From: Cliona cf. orientalis
Taxonomy: Eukaryota > Porifera > Demospongiae > Clionaida > Clionaidae
Assembly: GCA_963930775.1 (NCBI GenBank)
Contig: OZ005692.1
Location: 5,690,135 to 5,754,134 of the forward strand
DNA: 64,000 nt
Reading direction: 5' to 3'
Shown here: piece by piece, positions 45,517 through 57,135 of the stretch
Layout: every line of letters starts with the position of its first letter
How positions within the stretch are numbered: position 1 is the first letter of the stretch
Position numbers and translations under genes: made by a program
Notes under the pieces: generated by a model
Told to the model about the DNA's origin: nothing
The model's database searches: none
What the model saw: the letters and a program-made list of their open reading frames with translations, nothing else

Positions 45517-47104
45517 TCAGTCATCTTCATCCAGGATAGTACTCCATTTGGTGGAGGTTGGTTCACCACCGTATTTCCCCCTCACCCACGTGAGAAAGTT
45601 GGAGTACAATTTCCCTCTAACCACGCTCAGTCGTGGTTCCTCGCATACAATTTTTCTCTGAAGGTATATACAAGGACCATTAATTATGATCATTAACATT
45701 GTATCCACTTACTAGTAACGCTAAATGCCGTGTGTACATTTTTTCAGTTGTGAGGTCTATGGGCACTTTATACACACCCATAATTTGTCTTGCCAGCTTT
45801 GGTGTATCATGCCCTTTAAATTTGATATATGGCCTGATTCCAAGGACCTGCAAGACAAGCTAAATGGCCACGCTGTAGATGTAGAGTCATAGTCACCTTT
45901 CTTCTCTCATCAACTTGGAATCTCGTTGCCTTCTCCCGACACCACTTCAGCGCCATTCATGTCCGATGGGTATTCTTCCTATCGGAGTCTGGCATAGCTG
46001 TTGTGAGGATCTTCTACTCCGGATCCAGAATAAGGTATTATAATATTATTAAGAGGGTTCTATAGTGGTTTGTTGGGGAAACTTGCCTCTAAAGTGGATT
46101 GGTTTACTTCCCATGACAGTGATTTGATAAGTTCTTTACCTATCTTGGAGAGCAATGATCCTGTGTAATTTATATTATAATGTTTAGTTTAGTAATACTG
46201 GAATAGGAAAATCTCCGTCTAATAATGTGCTATTGGTACCCTGTAAGGTGCTTTATCCATGTCATAAATGTAGCAGCTGAAGTCATTCTTGACTTGCTCA
46301 AGCTTTTTCATGAGCTTCTGCTGGTTCCTTTGAATTTGCACGTTTGTCTTGATCTCTGAGAGCTTGGCTAAGACTTTCTCCTTTGATACGACATGGTAAT
46401 TGCACTCAAGTGAACATGCAGATTGATGTCTACTTACTTGACCAGATTTGATGCATGAGCCTGCAACCGGTCATTGAAGTCATGTCAACAGATGAGAACG
46501 TCTATATACACATGTATGTTTCCTCTAAAATTATACTTACAGTTTGTTCTTCATCACTGTTACCCTTTGACCTTTTCCTCCCTTCCAGTATTATTGTTTA
46601 TAAATTTTATTGTAACCATCATGGTGTGCGTACCTTATCATGATATCGATGGTGTGCATTCTCCAGTAGTACCCTTTTGTTAATCATGTTGGTGTGTAAT
46701 CGAATCTGTGTTTGTTTTGTAGACTGTTATTCCAAGTATATGCAGGTACACTGTATGCTTATACCGTCCTGGGCTGCACTTGAAGGAGGTTGTGTTCTAT
46801 TCTTTGATGGCCGTTTCAAATGGACATTGGACTGAAGGCAAGTTAAGGGCATCTATTGTTAATATTGAAAATAATTCCGTCTATTACGCCTAGCTGATGT
46901 TTTGTGTTCACCTACTGGACTAATAAAGAATTGAAGTAGTAGCTGTTAGGTGTTGAAAGTCAATACTATTATATACCCCCCCCCCCCCCCCAAATTCTTT
47001 TATGATTGTGTATAATTATATTATCATTTACTACATGCATTCATTCTTTCTGTATTTATCGGTACTTACATGTCCTGGTTTTGATAGTGGCAAGTTGGAG
47101 GCCT
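45517..47104 (-). CDS. unrecognised multi-exon gene (minus), one internal stop
   Basis: Minus-strand segments join through canonical splice sites in matching phase. Exon 45517-45657 (RKIVCEEPRLSVVRGKLYSN..., TGA) and exon 45713-45847 (VLGIRPYIKFKGHDTPKLAR...) are bounded by TTGCAG, CTA|GTAAGT and CCTTCAG. Exon 45897-46013 ends AAG|GTGACT and exon 46240-46460 ends AGG|GTACCA and contains a coiled coil (KLMKKLEQVKNDF). Weaker upstream exons lie near 46541-46583 (RKRSKGNSDEEQT), 46775-46840 (SNVHLKRPSKNRTQ) and 47072-47104. An in-frame TGA lies at 45957-45959, so it is a pseudogene, a null allele or a misread. I recognise no family; a basic, NLS-like, coiled-coil protein is all that can be said. 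The limits of exons upstream of 46460 are uncertain. Confidence 0.5.
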
Positions 47105-47197
47105 GCATTGCAGGCAGGTTGGTGGTCAGCCAGCTAAGTAGTTAGTTCCAGGTCAGCAAACCGCACTTCCAGAACAGGTGCAAGAATCCCACTTATT

Positions 47198-47960
47198 TTG
47201 GTTGACAGGGCCATCAAAGTCTCTGTACTAGAAGGTGATTTTGCCTCACTATCTACTGTGGGATTCCCTTTGTCTCTTTGCATTCAGCTTCAGTTAAGCC
47301 AGCTGAAACTCAAGGAAGCAATATGGAAATCTAAGGCCAAAACTGTAATTGTACCATCTAGCAGCTCTCTAACAAGTCAACAACCTGCTGCTGTTATTGC
47401 GGAAAGCCAGTCTATTGAGAAATCAGATCTTATTCCAATTGAATTGATGCCCAACATGGATCACCTTCAGTCCAGACAACTTCCTCACTCATCAGGTCTG
47501 TTGATGAGAGTGAGAGTCTATTGCACTGTTCTTTATCACATCCTGGATCTCATTCACACAAAACCATCCTTAATCTTGAAACCTGTACTGAAGTTCAATA
47601 TGAAAGTCGTGACGTGGAGTCCATGGAGTTTCTTATCATGTTGCTGAAGAGGGTGAACAGGGTTGGACACCAGTTGTAGGGCAACGAAAGAAGCGTGGTC
47701 ATGTTCCATGTTTTGTTTGCCGGAGATTTCCAAGCGACCATCAAATCCAGGACAATCCCTCGTCAGATAGTGGCTCAAGCTCAGATCTTGATCTCGATGA
47801 TGTCATCCCGTCTAGAGTTGCTAATGTACAGTACAAAATTGTAGATGGAAAGCCAGGACTGTCTGTATCTACTCGCAAAACTTATGCATGGACTCCTCCT
47901 ATAGCAGCTAGAACCAGAGCTAGGATGGCCAATATTATGTTACTTAGTTCAGGGTGCATG
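47198..47960 (+). pseudogene. degenerate coding-like stretch
   Basis: Plus-strand frames with non-random composition: a Ser/Gln-rich part (47198-47500), then in another frame GWTPVVGQRKKRGHVPCFVC (47660), an acidic SSDSGSSSDLDLDD run and KPGLSVSTRKTYAWTPPIAA (47850). This resembles accessory ORFs of retroelements, but I cannot name a family. Frames are broken between the parts. Confidence 0.3.
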
Positions 47961-48069
47961 CTCGGATTAGCAATACCTTGCTATTCATGTATCCTTTGCC
48001 AATATGTGCAAGAATTGTTATAGAAAAAAAAATTTAGGTAAATCTGTGCATAGCTGCATCATGGATTGA

Positions 48070-48480
48070 ATGTGCCCGTGTCATGTCTGTGACAACAGGT
48101 AGTGTCTGACCGATGGACTAACTGGCTGGTGTGGGACGGTGAGAGCATCTGGAATGAATAATACCTGTAGATTGAACTTGGTGGTGTCATGAGAGTGAGA
48201 ACATGCAGTGTCTGGCCCAACTAGCCATTGTGGAACATTTAGCACATCTGGAATAATACCTGTAGTATAACGTTCCTGTGTCATGTCTGTGACAACAGGT
48301 GGTATCTGGCCAAGGAACTAACTAAAACATCTGGAGTAATAGTACCTGTAGCATGAACGTGCCCGTGTCTTGAAAGTGAGAACACGCAGTATCAGACAGC
48401 TCCTATGACAGCCAGTTCTCAGACGTTGAACACATCTTGTATAATACCCGTAGGCTAAACGGTCCTGTGTCGTGTGTGTA
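48070..48480. repeat. degenerate tandem repeat, about 95-bp period
   Basis: Units begin near 48077, 48184, 48271, 48365 and 48466 and contain CCGTGTCATG, GTRTCTGGCC, ACATCTGGAATAATACCTGT. Two subtypes alternate: CATGTCTGTGACAACAGGT and TGARAGTGAGAACAYGCAG. Confidence 0.6.
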
Positions 48481-49175
48481 CAGTGGATCGATTGTGCACC
48501 TGTGAATGGACAACCAGTTCCAGGGTGTGGGTCATGCCCAGTTTCATGCATGAACGGGCCAGGAACACGAACATATATGGGGATGTATGCAGTTGTAGTC
48601 CAGAACGGCCCATTTATTTCCCGTGAATTTTTGGCTGTGTATATAGTATAACAATCTATTGTCGCTATAAAGATCAAGAAAGGAGGGAAAATGTATAATT
48701 TAATATTAAACAATTGTGTACCACCAAGAGTACATGTATATAATAGAAGCAAAAATGGCTGATCAAGAATAGTTGAAAATTGTTTATTTCAGTGTATTGG
48801 TGCAGTGGCTTTGCCCTTGCCACCATTTTGGGATGCGTTGTCGTATTTGTGACAGTTTTGACACTTGATGCGCTGTCTTCTGTGAGTGAGCAGGCCGTGA
48901 AAAGGGCCAAAAATAGGCCATTTTTGCTTCTCGGACTTTGTGGAACTGTAGTGTAGACCAGAGAGACTTCGGAAATTCAACTTTGCTGGCCAGGTTTAGA
49001 GTATAAGCCTTGTTCAAGTTCGAAACTACTGTTATTTTGCTGCTTTAAGTCGATAAGTGCACTGCAATCGCCATTTTCGGCCATTTTTTTGCTCAAATTG
49101 TCATAGCAACGGGTCTATCTAAGAATGCAAACCATAACACGGAGTGCGCGTTCACGCATACGTATGTTCTATTGC
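48481..49175. other. noncoding stretch
   Basis: No gene supported; several overlapping short frames on the minus strand without motifs. Confidence 0.35.
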
Positions 49176-50031
49176 TCACGTGAGCAGGTTCCAATCCTGT
49201 TTACGTAGTCTATAATATCTATGATTCCGATGATCCTGCTCATCACCCGTGACTGTACGCTTACACACCGAGTGCGCATGAGGACCCTTGCAGCTTGTGC
49301 ACCTATGTGCATACTTGCAAGGATTGAATGTACACCGGGGGCCCTCCTTAGCGTTGAACAAGAAGCACAGTTTCACTTTTGGATTGACTGACGAACCCAA
49401 AACGGGAGCAGCTGGATTTGTCGCACCCTGTTGCCAGGACATCAAGGCTGGCCCAAGATCCATATTCTCTGGGCACTGATCAGTGGCGTGTGAGTCACTC
49501 AAGCAGTGTGCGTACACCACAAGGTGCTTGGCCTTCCCCGCAAAACAAAGACTGTACAAGGTTGGGTTGAGCCGTGACCATCGCAAATCCTTCATCTGGG
49601 CCACCTGACTCCTGTAGGCCCTATCATATTGAGCCCACGCTGGTCCGTGAAAATCCCTCGCATACTTGATGATGGTTGCCTGATACGACATAAACTCTGG
49701 CACCATAGTTGGATATGCCCTCGATAGTACCCCCACCATAGCTGCAAAGCACTGAAGCCACTGAAGAACATCTGTGACCAGAGCAGCTCTTTTTCGGGGA
49801 TAGGACAGTGTGTTCTTCCTTGAATCCTCCTCCATTAGCCATGTTTCTGGCATAATCTTTTGTGTTAGCTTCTCCGGCATGGGAAGCAAACCTTCTCCAA
49901 AGTGTGAGCCCACATACCAGCTGCGTCCCCGTCACTACAGATGGCGACATCACTGGAACTGGTTGGGACACACTTAATGGAAAAACCGGAATCCACGATA
50001 CCCCACCACCAGCAGGGAGACTCCCCAACAC
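49176..50031 (-). pseudogene. DIRS/Ngaro-type Gag-like reading frame
   Basis: The minus-strand frame 49913-49176 encodes LLPMPEKLTQKIMPETW, VTDVLQWLQCFAAMVGVLSR, a YQATIIKYARDFHG block, WSRLNPTLYSLCFAGKAK and a Cys-His-rich end (CFLFNAKEGPRCTFNPCKYA, then C..C...H...C). This order is typical of the Gag-like ORF of tyrosine-recombinase retroelements in corals and sponges, which I recall with the zinc-knuckle spacing C-x8-C-x4-C-x3-H. Upstream sequence (49914-50031) is in a different frame, so there is a frameshift or an intron. No reverse transcriptase or recombinase is visible. A domesticated gene cannot be excluded. Confidence 0.5.
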
Positions 50032-51172
50032 ACCACCTTAACATAAATAAGGAAAGACCGAAGCATCATAATAGCTGCCACTTCAATAACATCATGCATC
50101 ACATCTACCCCCAATCATTCATTACTCTGTCAATTCTATCGCAACCATCTATCCAACATGTTATCACAACATTAGACATTCCCAATTGAACGTTGCCGAC
50201 ACAGAAAATTGGAAAAGGTATGAAATGATATGCCCTCAGCAGGACTAGCACAGCAAAAGCACCTGCCTGCTTTGCTCGTATAACTGGTTAGCACACGCTA
50301 CCTGCTTACATGAAAATAATGCTGCCTGGCCATGCCATCAACACACACACCATAAACAGCATAACTGTATAAAGCAGATGGGATAACCATGCACCAACTA
50401 ATCCGAACACCAAGCCCATGCACCACGCACAGCCGAATGTGAACTTTAATACCAAACCCTGCTAACAATGATAACCATTGGTGCAAAATCCTTGGCTAGA
50501 CCTACACACTAATATTCTTGAAATGAAGCAGTTGCTGTCATTTTCATCGATCGAGAGCTCAACAACAAGCGAAGAAGGCAGCAGTGGTCAGCAAATGTCG
50601 CCAGAACTTTTGAATAAAGCGTTTTCAACAAAATCCACACAATTTAGATCTTGAAACTACCACGAAAAGCCTAATGGCACCTTGTTTTCAACATATAAAA
50701 CAGGTATATATGTAGCAGCTAGCACAATACTTAACAGACACACACACACACACACACAGAATGACTATCGTACCCCTTGCGCATGTGCCGAGAGTTAACA
50801 ATAGCAACTTGAGCTTGTCCTACCACCCTTACCAAGCTCAGCCATAACCAATAAAACCAGCTGCAGCCCACTGCCTCAACATTCCTTGCACAGACAATCA
50901 CTGCTAGGTTGACTGTACTGACCCAGCAATAAGGCATACTACGCATGCTCAACTCATGCGCACAAATGGCCGCGCAAGCGGTACTCCGTTTCCATGGCAA
51001 CTCAACCTCTCAAAAACCACTAACTGAAGGTATACTTACACCACAGCCGCCACACACTTATCCTAACCACCACAAAACCCCCTTTTTTAATTAGTAACAA
51101 AAATCCTACTACTAATACACACTTAAGAACGGAAAATGTAAATAAGTGTAAACCACCTCGCTTTACAACTAC
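50032..51172. other. noncoding stretch with repeats
   Basis: Contains a segment (50595-50800) shared with 7073-7335 (AAATGTCGCCAGAACTTYTG) and an (AC)n microsatellite at about 50738-50758. Could be the intron of the Gag-like gene if 51173-51411 is its first exon. Confidence 0.4.
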
Positions 51173-51411
51173 TTACTGGCAGTGCTTGACGATGCAGGAG
51201 ACACAGTGCTAATAGCCGGCATAGATGCTGGAGTCGACACAACAGACGAGGGAGCAGATGACATAGGTATACTATTCGCCACTGACGCCGGAGTGGAAGT
51301 CACCGGAAACATGGCACCCAATGAACTAGGTAGTAACAACGCCACCACTGCCTTCCCCAAGACAGTTAAGACATTCGAAGCCGAAGTAGCCATTTCGAGA
51401 GCCAAATACAA
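51173..51411 (-). CDS. possible first exon, Ser/Thr/Pro-rich
   Basis: Minus-strand frame with MATSASNVLTVLGKAVVALL, then a Ser/Pro/Thr/Val-rich low-complexity run, ending at donor CACTGCCA|GTAAGT (about 51180). It may be the N-terminal exon of the Gag-like gene at 49176-50031, since such proteins begin with low-complexity sequence, but no join was proven. Confidence 0.3.
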
Positions 51412-51489
51412 CTATGGGAATTTCGCTTCTGCTCGCCAAGAATCTCACTTTAGTTCTCCACCAGCGTTGCTAATGTTGACTGTTCAGAC

Positions 51490-51845
51490 CATAGGCATAG
51501 GAACATATTTGAGGTTAGGGGGGCCAAACAATACCTGCGCGCGAACTTTTTGACCACGCCCACACTTTGTTCAAACCACGCCCACTTTACATCGACGAGG
51601 CTGTGTGACAGCGAGGCAAGAGGTTTTCTGGCTGTAGAACGAACAGTAAGTCAAGCAGAGCACACTCTTTAGCTGTTTATTTATGAAATTTCATATGTTG
51701 ACTCAGTTTAATAGGACTGTGCCTTTGCTGAAGTATCTGTTGATACAATGATAGGCCATATCTTGGGCTCTCTGGCCAGATGGTTGGGGGGGCCATGGCC
51801 CCCATGCCCCCCCCCCCCCCCCCCCCCCCGGTTCCTACGCCTATG
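51490..51845. mobile_element. hAT-like MITE with CAGAC TSD and 24-bp poly-C
   Basis: CATAGGCATAGGAAC and the inverted GTTCCTACGCCTATG bound it; CAGAC flanks both ends (51485-51489, 51846-51850). Twenty-four C lie at 51807-51830 directly inside the right end. Confidence 0.85.
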
Positions 51846-51850
51846 CAGAC

Positions 51851-53213
51851 TGGCCTTTTTTGTTTACTACTGTCCTTTATACCTGTAACTGTGCGCATGC
51901 CTGTACGTACATGTACACATGTATATCCGCGCTGCGGCGCACGGCGCCCTCACACCCAAAACTCAGCCAGCCTCCCAGTTAACTCGGTTTAATTAAATTA
52001 AGATCATCCTAGACTTTAGACTACAAGGCCTTGTTGCTGTAGAAACTTTTCTTGTGTACTGATGGCCTTACCTTAATTGCTTGTTTTCTAGCCGTCTCTG
52101 TTTATTGTCCATAGAATTGTACGTCGTGCAGAACCCACTATGGTACTAAATGCATGTGCATGCAATGTGTACCAGTCCCTTTCTCCTCCTCTTGAAGGGA
52201 AGGGTCACGAGGCTACATCTTTTAGTGAGCTACATTAGCGACCAACGTTGACGATCTTTACCGCAACGATTATGCGCATGCGCCATGAACTAGCGAACAC
52301 GTGGACGACGTATCGACCCCCTCGCAGGAGGGTCGGCTACGCCAGACTAGTATCGCTACGTTACATACATACATAAGTATAGTGATTTTCTCGTAGTACT
52401 GATTAGTATGGGGCTCGCTCAGGCTCGCCCCAATATTAAATCTATGTTCAGCCCAAGTTCACTCCTTTCGAGGGTGGGGTTTGGGGACGAGACTAAACCC
52501 AAACTAGGACGACATGACTTTTTTACCGGTACCTATATTTTATAGTATAGCAATCTTACATTTATGATTGGTTCCATAGGGCTTCAGATTTCAGTCACTA
52601 TAGATGTCACGAGCATTATTTAGAACATCGACGATCTTTACCAGTCATACGCTTGGCCATGCGCCAGTTACCGTATCCGATCTAATTAACGCGCCTCTCT
52701 CACGCTCTATAATGCGCCCACCCACGCGTCCCTATACTTTCGTGTACAAAATTAGCGCGCCACCTGATCGCGAAGGATAATTTTCACGCTCTAATGGCGC
52801 GGCACCCAGCACTCGTATTGTAGGCACAAACTACATCCCTACGCTTTGTTTGTTGAGTGCGGTATGTATGTGGGAGACGTTCGTGCCCCTCATTAACTTG
52901 CGTTCTGCAGTATGACAAAGAAGGCTGCTTTAGGCGGCCAGGTAGTGATAATACAGCTGCTCGAGCCTTGCGCTTTCGTATGATGGTATGACATCCGTAT
53001 CTATGATCGATCCAGCCTAGCACTAGCGCTGCAAGCAGCTCGGCTATGCCTAGCGCCTTACCGCTCCTCGAGCCTTGAACCTTCATATCCATGATCGGTC
53101 CAGCGCGCCGTTGCACGCGCTAGCGATGTACGAGCTAGTAATCATCGATCGTGTATCTGAGCAACACCCACCATTATGAAAAATAGCGTGCCATGGACAG
53201 ACAAATGGCCTAT
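51851..53213. other. noncoding stretch
   Basis: No gene supported. A solitary TAGTCTCG-family end (GGGGTTTGGGGACGAGACTA) lies at about 52473-52492. CpG- and GCGCATGCGC-rich near 52270 and 52700. Confidence 0.4.
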
Positions 53214-53223
53214 ATTTTAACAT

Positions 53224-53290
53224 TAGTCTCGTGACCCAGCCCCCTAAACGCACGCGAAAAATGCGTTTAGGGGGCTGGGTCACGAGACTA
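53224..53290. mobile_element. 67-bp perfect-hairpin element, 9-10-bp TSD
   Basis: TAGTCTCGTGACCCAGCCCC is the start of a 29-30-bp arm that is perfectly inverted after a 7-9-nt loop. ATTTTAACAT flanks it on both sides (53214-53223, 53291-53300). Confidence 0.85.
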
Positions 53291-53419
53291 ATTTTAACAT
53301 CTGGTTCTGACGTTTTGATTAATGATCTTTGTTGGAGATTCTGATTTTCACACTTAGATAATTGTAATGTATTACATAATATATAATATGCCATCCGTTA
53401 ATTAGAACGTATACGGTAG

Positions 53420-53666
53420 TTGCTGAATTACGTAGTTGTGCGCATACATTGACATGATGGGCACTGTCGATAGGCGTGGATACGGAAAAGGTACTACAAT
53501 ATTTGTGACGCTCGTGAACCGTATCCACGCACATTGACAGTTATTTAGCCGAATTCGATTGATTCGTTGTGCTTACGCGCCGAGATATGATGGCAATTTT
53601 TGCGCTAACCGTATCGACAACAAAGAGACCGACGATTACTTTACCCTTGCGCATGCGCGCGGGGTA
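53420..53666 (+). mobile_element. Helentron-like element, truncated, reverse orientation
   Basis: GTTGTGCGCATACATTGACA to the GCGCGGGGTA end at 53666; the CTAG end is missing. Confidence 0.55.
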
Positions 53667-53674
53667 TTAATAGG

Positions 53675-54750
53675 TTAGTCTCGTGACCCAGCCCTAAATG
53701 TACGCGAAAAGGTGTACAACGAGTTGTCGCAGCGGAATGCAATAATTGCGTACTTGCGGTTTCGCGTTTTTAGTTTTACGTGCACAGTAACAATTTACTT
53801 TTCTGTGGTTATGAGGTAATTATAGTGTAATGTATGATGAAACCTATGGTGTAATCTATGAGGTAATTGCCAGAAAATTCAGGGCCTTCATGGAGCCTTT
53901 CTGAGACTTGAAAATCGGTATATATGTAAGCTAGCCTTGCGCTATATATAGCACGCACACAGCGTGCCATGCCGCGACCAATGATGATGAATCCGATGTT
54001 CAGAAGCTGTATGGCGCTGTCGAGTTCGTCTCCTGTGATTGAAAATTTGTTAGTGTCGAGGTCGAGAGTCGGTCTCAGACGCCATCTCTGCGATTGAGGT
54101 GCAGACATCTAGACAGTGTACGCACTATGTTGACGACCTTTTACCACACGAACCATTATGCAGTTACTGGGCACGTGGTCAAGTTTTCATTCGAAAATTA
54201 CCGTAAATCTGGAAATTTTCGCTGTAAAAATATTTTCGTAGTCGGTGGCGGCTACGAAAATTAATCTTACGAAAATTAGTATGCACTATTAACGCTAATG
54301 CGGTAAGGGGTCGTTCCTACGAAAATATTTTTACACGAAAATTTATCGTACGAAAGTTTCTGTACACGAAAATTTCCAGATCTGCGGTATCTACTTTTTG
54401 CTGGCCAAAACGACCTGTTTTACGATCGCTATCGTTTCTACAATAGCTTCGTTGCTTCTATCACTCACCTTTTCGAAGTAAATCTTCAGAGTTCGAGCGG
54501 TCTCTCGTTTGAATTTTCATTCTATTTTTGCTGCACGTACACACTTCTCGAGTAGATCATCGGTGCTGGTGGAGCACGAGCTCAAGTGAAAAAAGACGCA
54601 TATGTTTATAATACGCGAATATATAATTATAGCGATTTGATTGCAAATGGAGCGATCTGATTGGTCGCGCAACATTCTTGAGTTTTGGATAACTCAATGT
54701 TACCCACTCCTTTTTCGCGTGCGTTTAAGGGGGCTGGGCCACGAGACTAA
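53675..54750. mobile_element. TAGTCTCG-family element carrying a duplicated segment
   Basis: TTAGTCTCGTGACCCAGCCC at the left and the inverted GGGCTGGGCCACGAGACTAA at the right bound 1,076 bp. Inside, 53785-54195 is a copy of 19420-20275. A CCGTA MITE (54201-54387) is nested. Flanks TAATAG and TAATAAG are only an approximate TSD. Confidence 0.65.
54201..54387. mobile_element. CCGTA-type MITE, 187 bp, TA TSD
   Basis: CCGTAAATCTGGAAATTTTC and the inverted GAAAATTTCCAGATCTGCGG, flanked by TA at 54199-54200 and 54388-54389. CGAAAATT repeats inside. Confidence 0.8.
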
Positions 54751-54869
54751 TAATAAGTAGGGACTAAAATTATTAAATAATCAAGACGATTTTTTTTATT
54801 GATTTTCAGTAATGCAGCGGTGTGACTTTGAGAATCTTTTCACCAGCTCTTCAAGCTTACACAAGGGGT

Positions 54870-55345
54870 CCGGAACAAAAGAAATCTTGTACGCCTTGCT
54901 TAGAAATCAACGGAAATCAGCAGAAATCAATCAAGAAATCACTAGAAATCATCCCGTGAAATCGTGCTTTTAGTTAGCTACTTTTGATACTGTCATGCAT
55001 GTTTATATTGTCTTTCAAGAGCCTGTCAGTGTACACAATAAATTTAGATCTTTGGTGCATTTAGCTATTAAATTTGTCATGCATGCTATCAGGCGTACTC
55101 ATACATTTATCCCAGAAATCAGTAATTAGAAATCCAAAATGGTGAGAAATCATTGGAAATCATCAAAATCAAAGCAGAAATAGAACACTAGGAGGGAAAT
55201 CTGGTCCGAAGCTGAAATCGGATGTCCTGTCTGAAATTGGAAATCAATCATCACTAGAAATCATAGCTAAAATCAGGAAATCTGTGTTTGAAATCTTTTG
55301 TGATTTCGAAATCTTTTACGCCAAAATGGATCATTGCAGAACCCT
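54870..55345. repeat. insertion rich in a GAAATC motif
   Basis: About 20 copies of RGAAATC or close variants, nearly all in the same orientation, with 10-30 bp spacing at 54888-54965 and again at 55105-55312. It separates the last piece of the transposase pseudogene (LEELVKRFSKSHRC, 54800-54868) from the rest. Confidence 0.55.
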
Positions 55346-55367
55346 CGGCTTAACTTAACACCAGCGC

Positions 55368-57135
55368 TCAGCTTGATGTCCCAGCAGATAAACTAAACAT
55401 GTATACACGAACACAACGGACGTAGTTGTCAATATTTTCAACAGAAACCTTATCTAAGCCTTCAGGGATGTTCCTTCTGAGTCCAGTGATATTGTAGTTA
55501 CCCCACGCGCATGCGCAAGGGGTAAAGTAATTGGTCGTGTCGTTGTGAGCACAAAAATCGCCATATCTCGAGATGTAGACGTCTAAGCGACTCGTAAGCA
55601 CAACGAATCAATATTATCAAATTCGGCGAAAAACTGGCTTCAGTGTGCGTCAAATCGATAGACACGGTCCACGGGCGTCACAAATAGTGCCTTTTTGTTG
55701 GCTAACGTAGCCACACCTATTGACAGTGCCTACTCGATACATAATGCATGCAATTGTGTTTTCTGCTCATGCGCACAACTAAGTAGCCAAGAATAATATT
55801 ATGACTGGTAAAGATCGTCTAAATCAATAATGCTCGTGAAATCTATAGTACATTCGCTGACAGAGTTGAAATCTGCAGCCCTATGGAACCAAATCATAAT
55901 GTAACACGGCCATGCACACAAAAGCAACTCTATAGATTGCGCAATGTGCGCGCGGGGTATGTGCTCTACAGAGCTCTAGTCACAGTATGCTCTAGTGTGT
56001 CGCTTGGCTTGAGCCCAACACCTTTCAATGGGATTGAACTCGCAGTGGTATTTAGGCAAGAAATAGCAACAGTGACCACGATCACAAAGGAGTTTGTCGA
56101 GCTTATTTTTCTCGCTTTTGAAGTCTGGGTATGATGCTATTATAGCGTGCATCTTGTCGACTTTCATTTAATTTGGTCGATAATATCCTTGCTCAGTCAA
56201 AATCTCGATCAGACTTCTGGGGATAACAGTACAATGTCCATCACAGAAGAGATCAGATTTCGTCACAGTCATCTTCTGAGGTCTTCCATAATTTCCAGCA
56301 TTAGTGGTTGTGGCTTCCGATCACTTGGAGCATGATCTTTCAACAAAAAACCACTCGCAATCATCTGACGAAAAAATGTTTAGCGTTCATCTCAGTGCTT
56401 GTATTGAGCCTGAGGCTCCGTCAGGCGTAGGTACCCTTGTCCTTCCATGACACCATAATCCCAGATTCACGGCTTTATGGCTGGATGATTTGTGAATTGG
56501 GTGTCCCCCATTGCAGGACTGATCATCGTTGGTGTTGAAATTCGACTCATCGTGAAAGATGAAAATGTTTTTTTGCTCTGCACTCTGGAGTAGGTGATTC
56601 AAGATCAGTGGGAAATGCTTCTGTGGCTTCCGATCATTTGGAGCATGATCTTTCAACAAAAAACTACTCGCAATCATCTGACGAAAAATGTTTTGCGGTG
56701 TTCATGGCCATCAATATAAATGCCTTTCATTTTGTCAAACACATGAAAACTAAGTTCATGCAGCCATTTGCGTGCTGTCTCAATATATATCCGTCGAGGA
56801 TACCCTGGATCAAGGATGCTGTTGGGCAGTAGCGACTCATTTACCCCGTGATATTTGGTCTTCCTTTGACAACCATATTACTTTTGACATAATCACGTGC
56901 GGCCTCACAGAGCTTGATCTTCATGTTGCCTTTCCTTTGGTAGTCCCCTTGTTCACTGTCAGGGAATGATCCACCATTCTTGAAAAAAACTGATCGCCAC
57001 TCTGAGTCTCGGACTGTCCTTTTACTCTTTCCAATCAATGTAGCAATTTTTTTAGCTGCAGCGGTCCGTAGGACACTGCAGTTGTCAAGGAGATGGAAGG
57101 ACACTAACCCACTCTTGGATAAACTCTTCAGACAT
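55368..57135 (-). pseudogene. IS630/Tc1-like DDE transposase pseudogene
   Basis: Minus-strand pieces in order: MSEEFIQEWVSV at 57135, then after a frameshift LIGKSKRTVRDSEWRSVFF and NGGSFPDSEQGDYQRKG (57060-56950). The first catalytic Asp is in IFIFHDESNFNTNDDQS (56565). The C-terminal part is CCYFLPKYHCEFNPIERCWA (56090), and LRRNIPEGLDKVSVENIDNY lies beyond the insertion at 55499-55979. The piece with the second catalytic Asp is missing. A segment around the DDQ block (GATCATTTGGAGCATGATC) is duplicated (about 56318-56390 and 56628-56700). Confidence 0.7.
55499..55979 (-). mobile_element. Helentron-like element, full length, inside the transposase
   Basis: A 481-bp complete copy. The transposase frame resumes across it without duplication (AYCD before it, YNITGLRRN after it), so the empty site reads GTGACTACAAT and no TSD is needed. 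ACTA flanks could be read as a 4-bp TSD, but ACTAG is part of nearly all copies. Confidence 0.7.

Noticed and set aside
44979-45539. A 186-codon plus-strand frame with a hydrophobic start.
   Set aside because: It overlaps the phase-consistent terminal exon on the minus strand and shows no conserved blocks.
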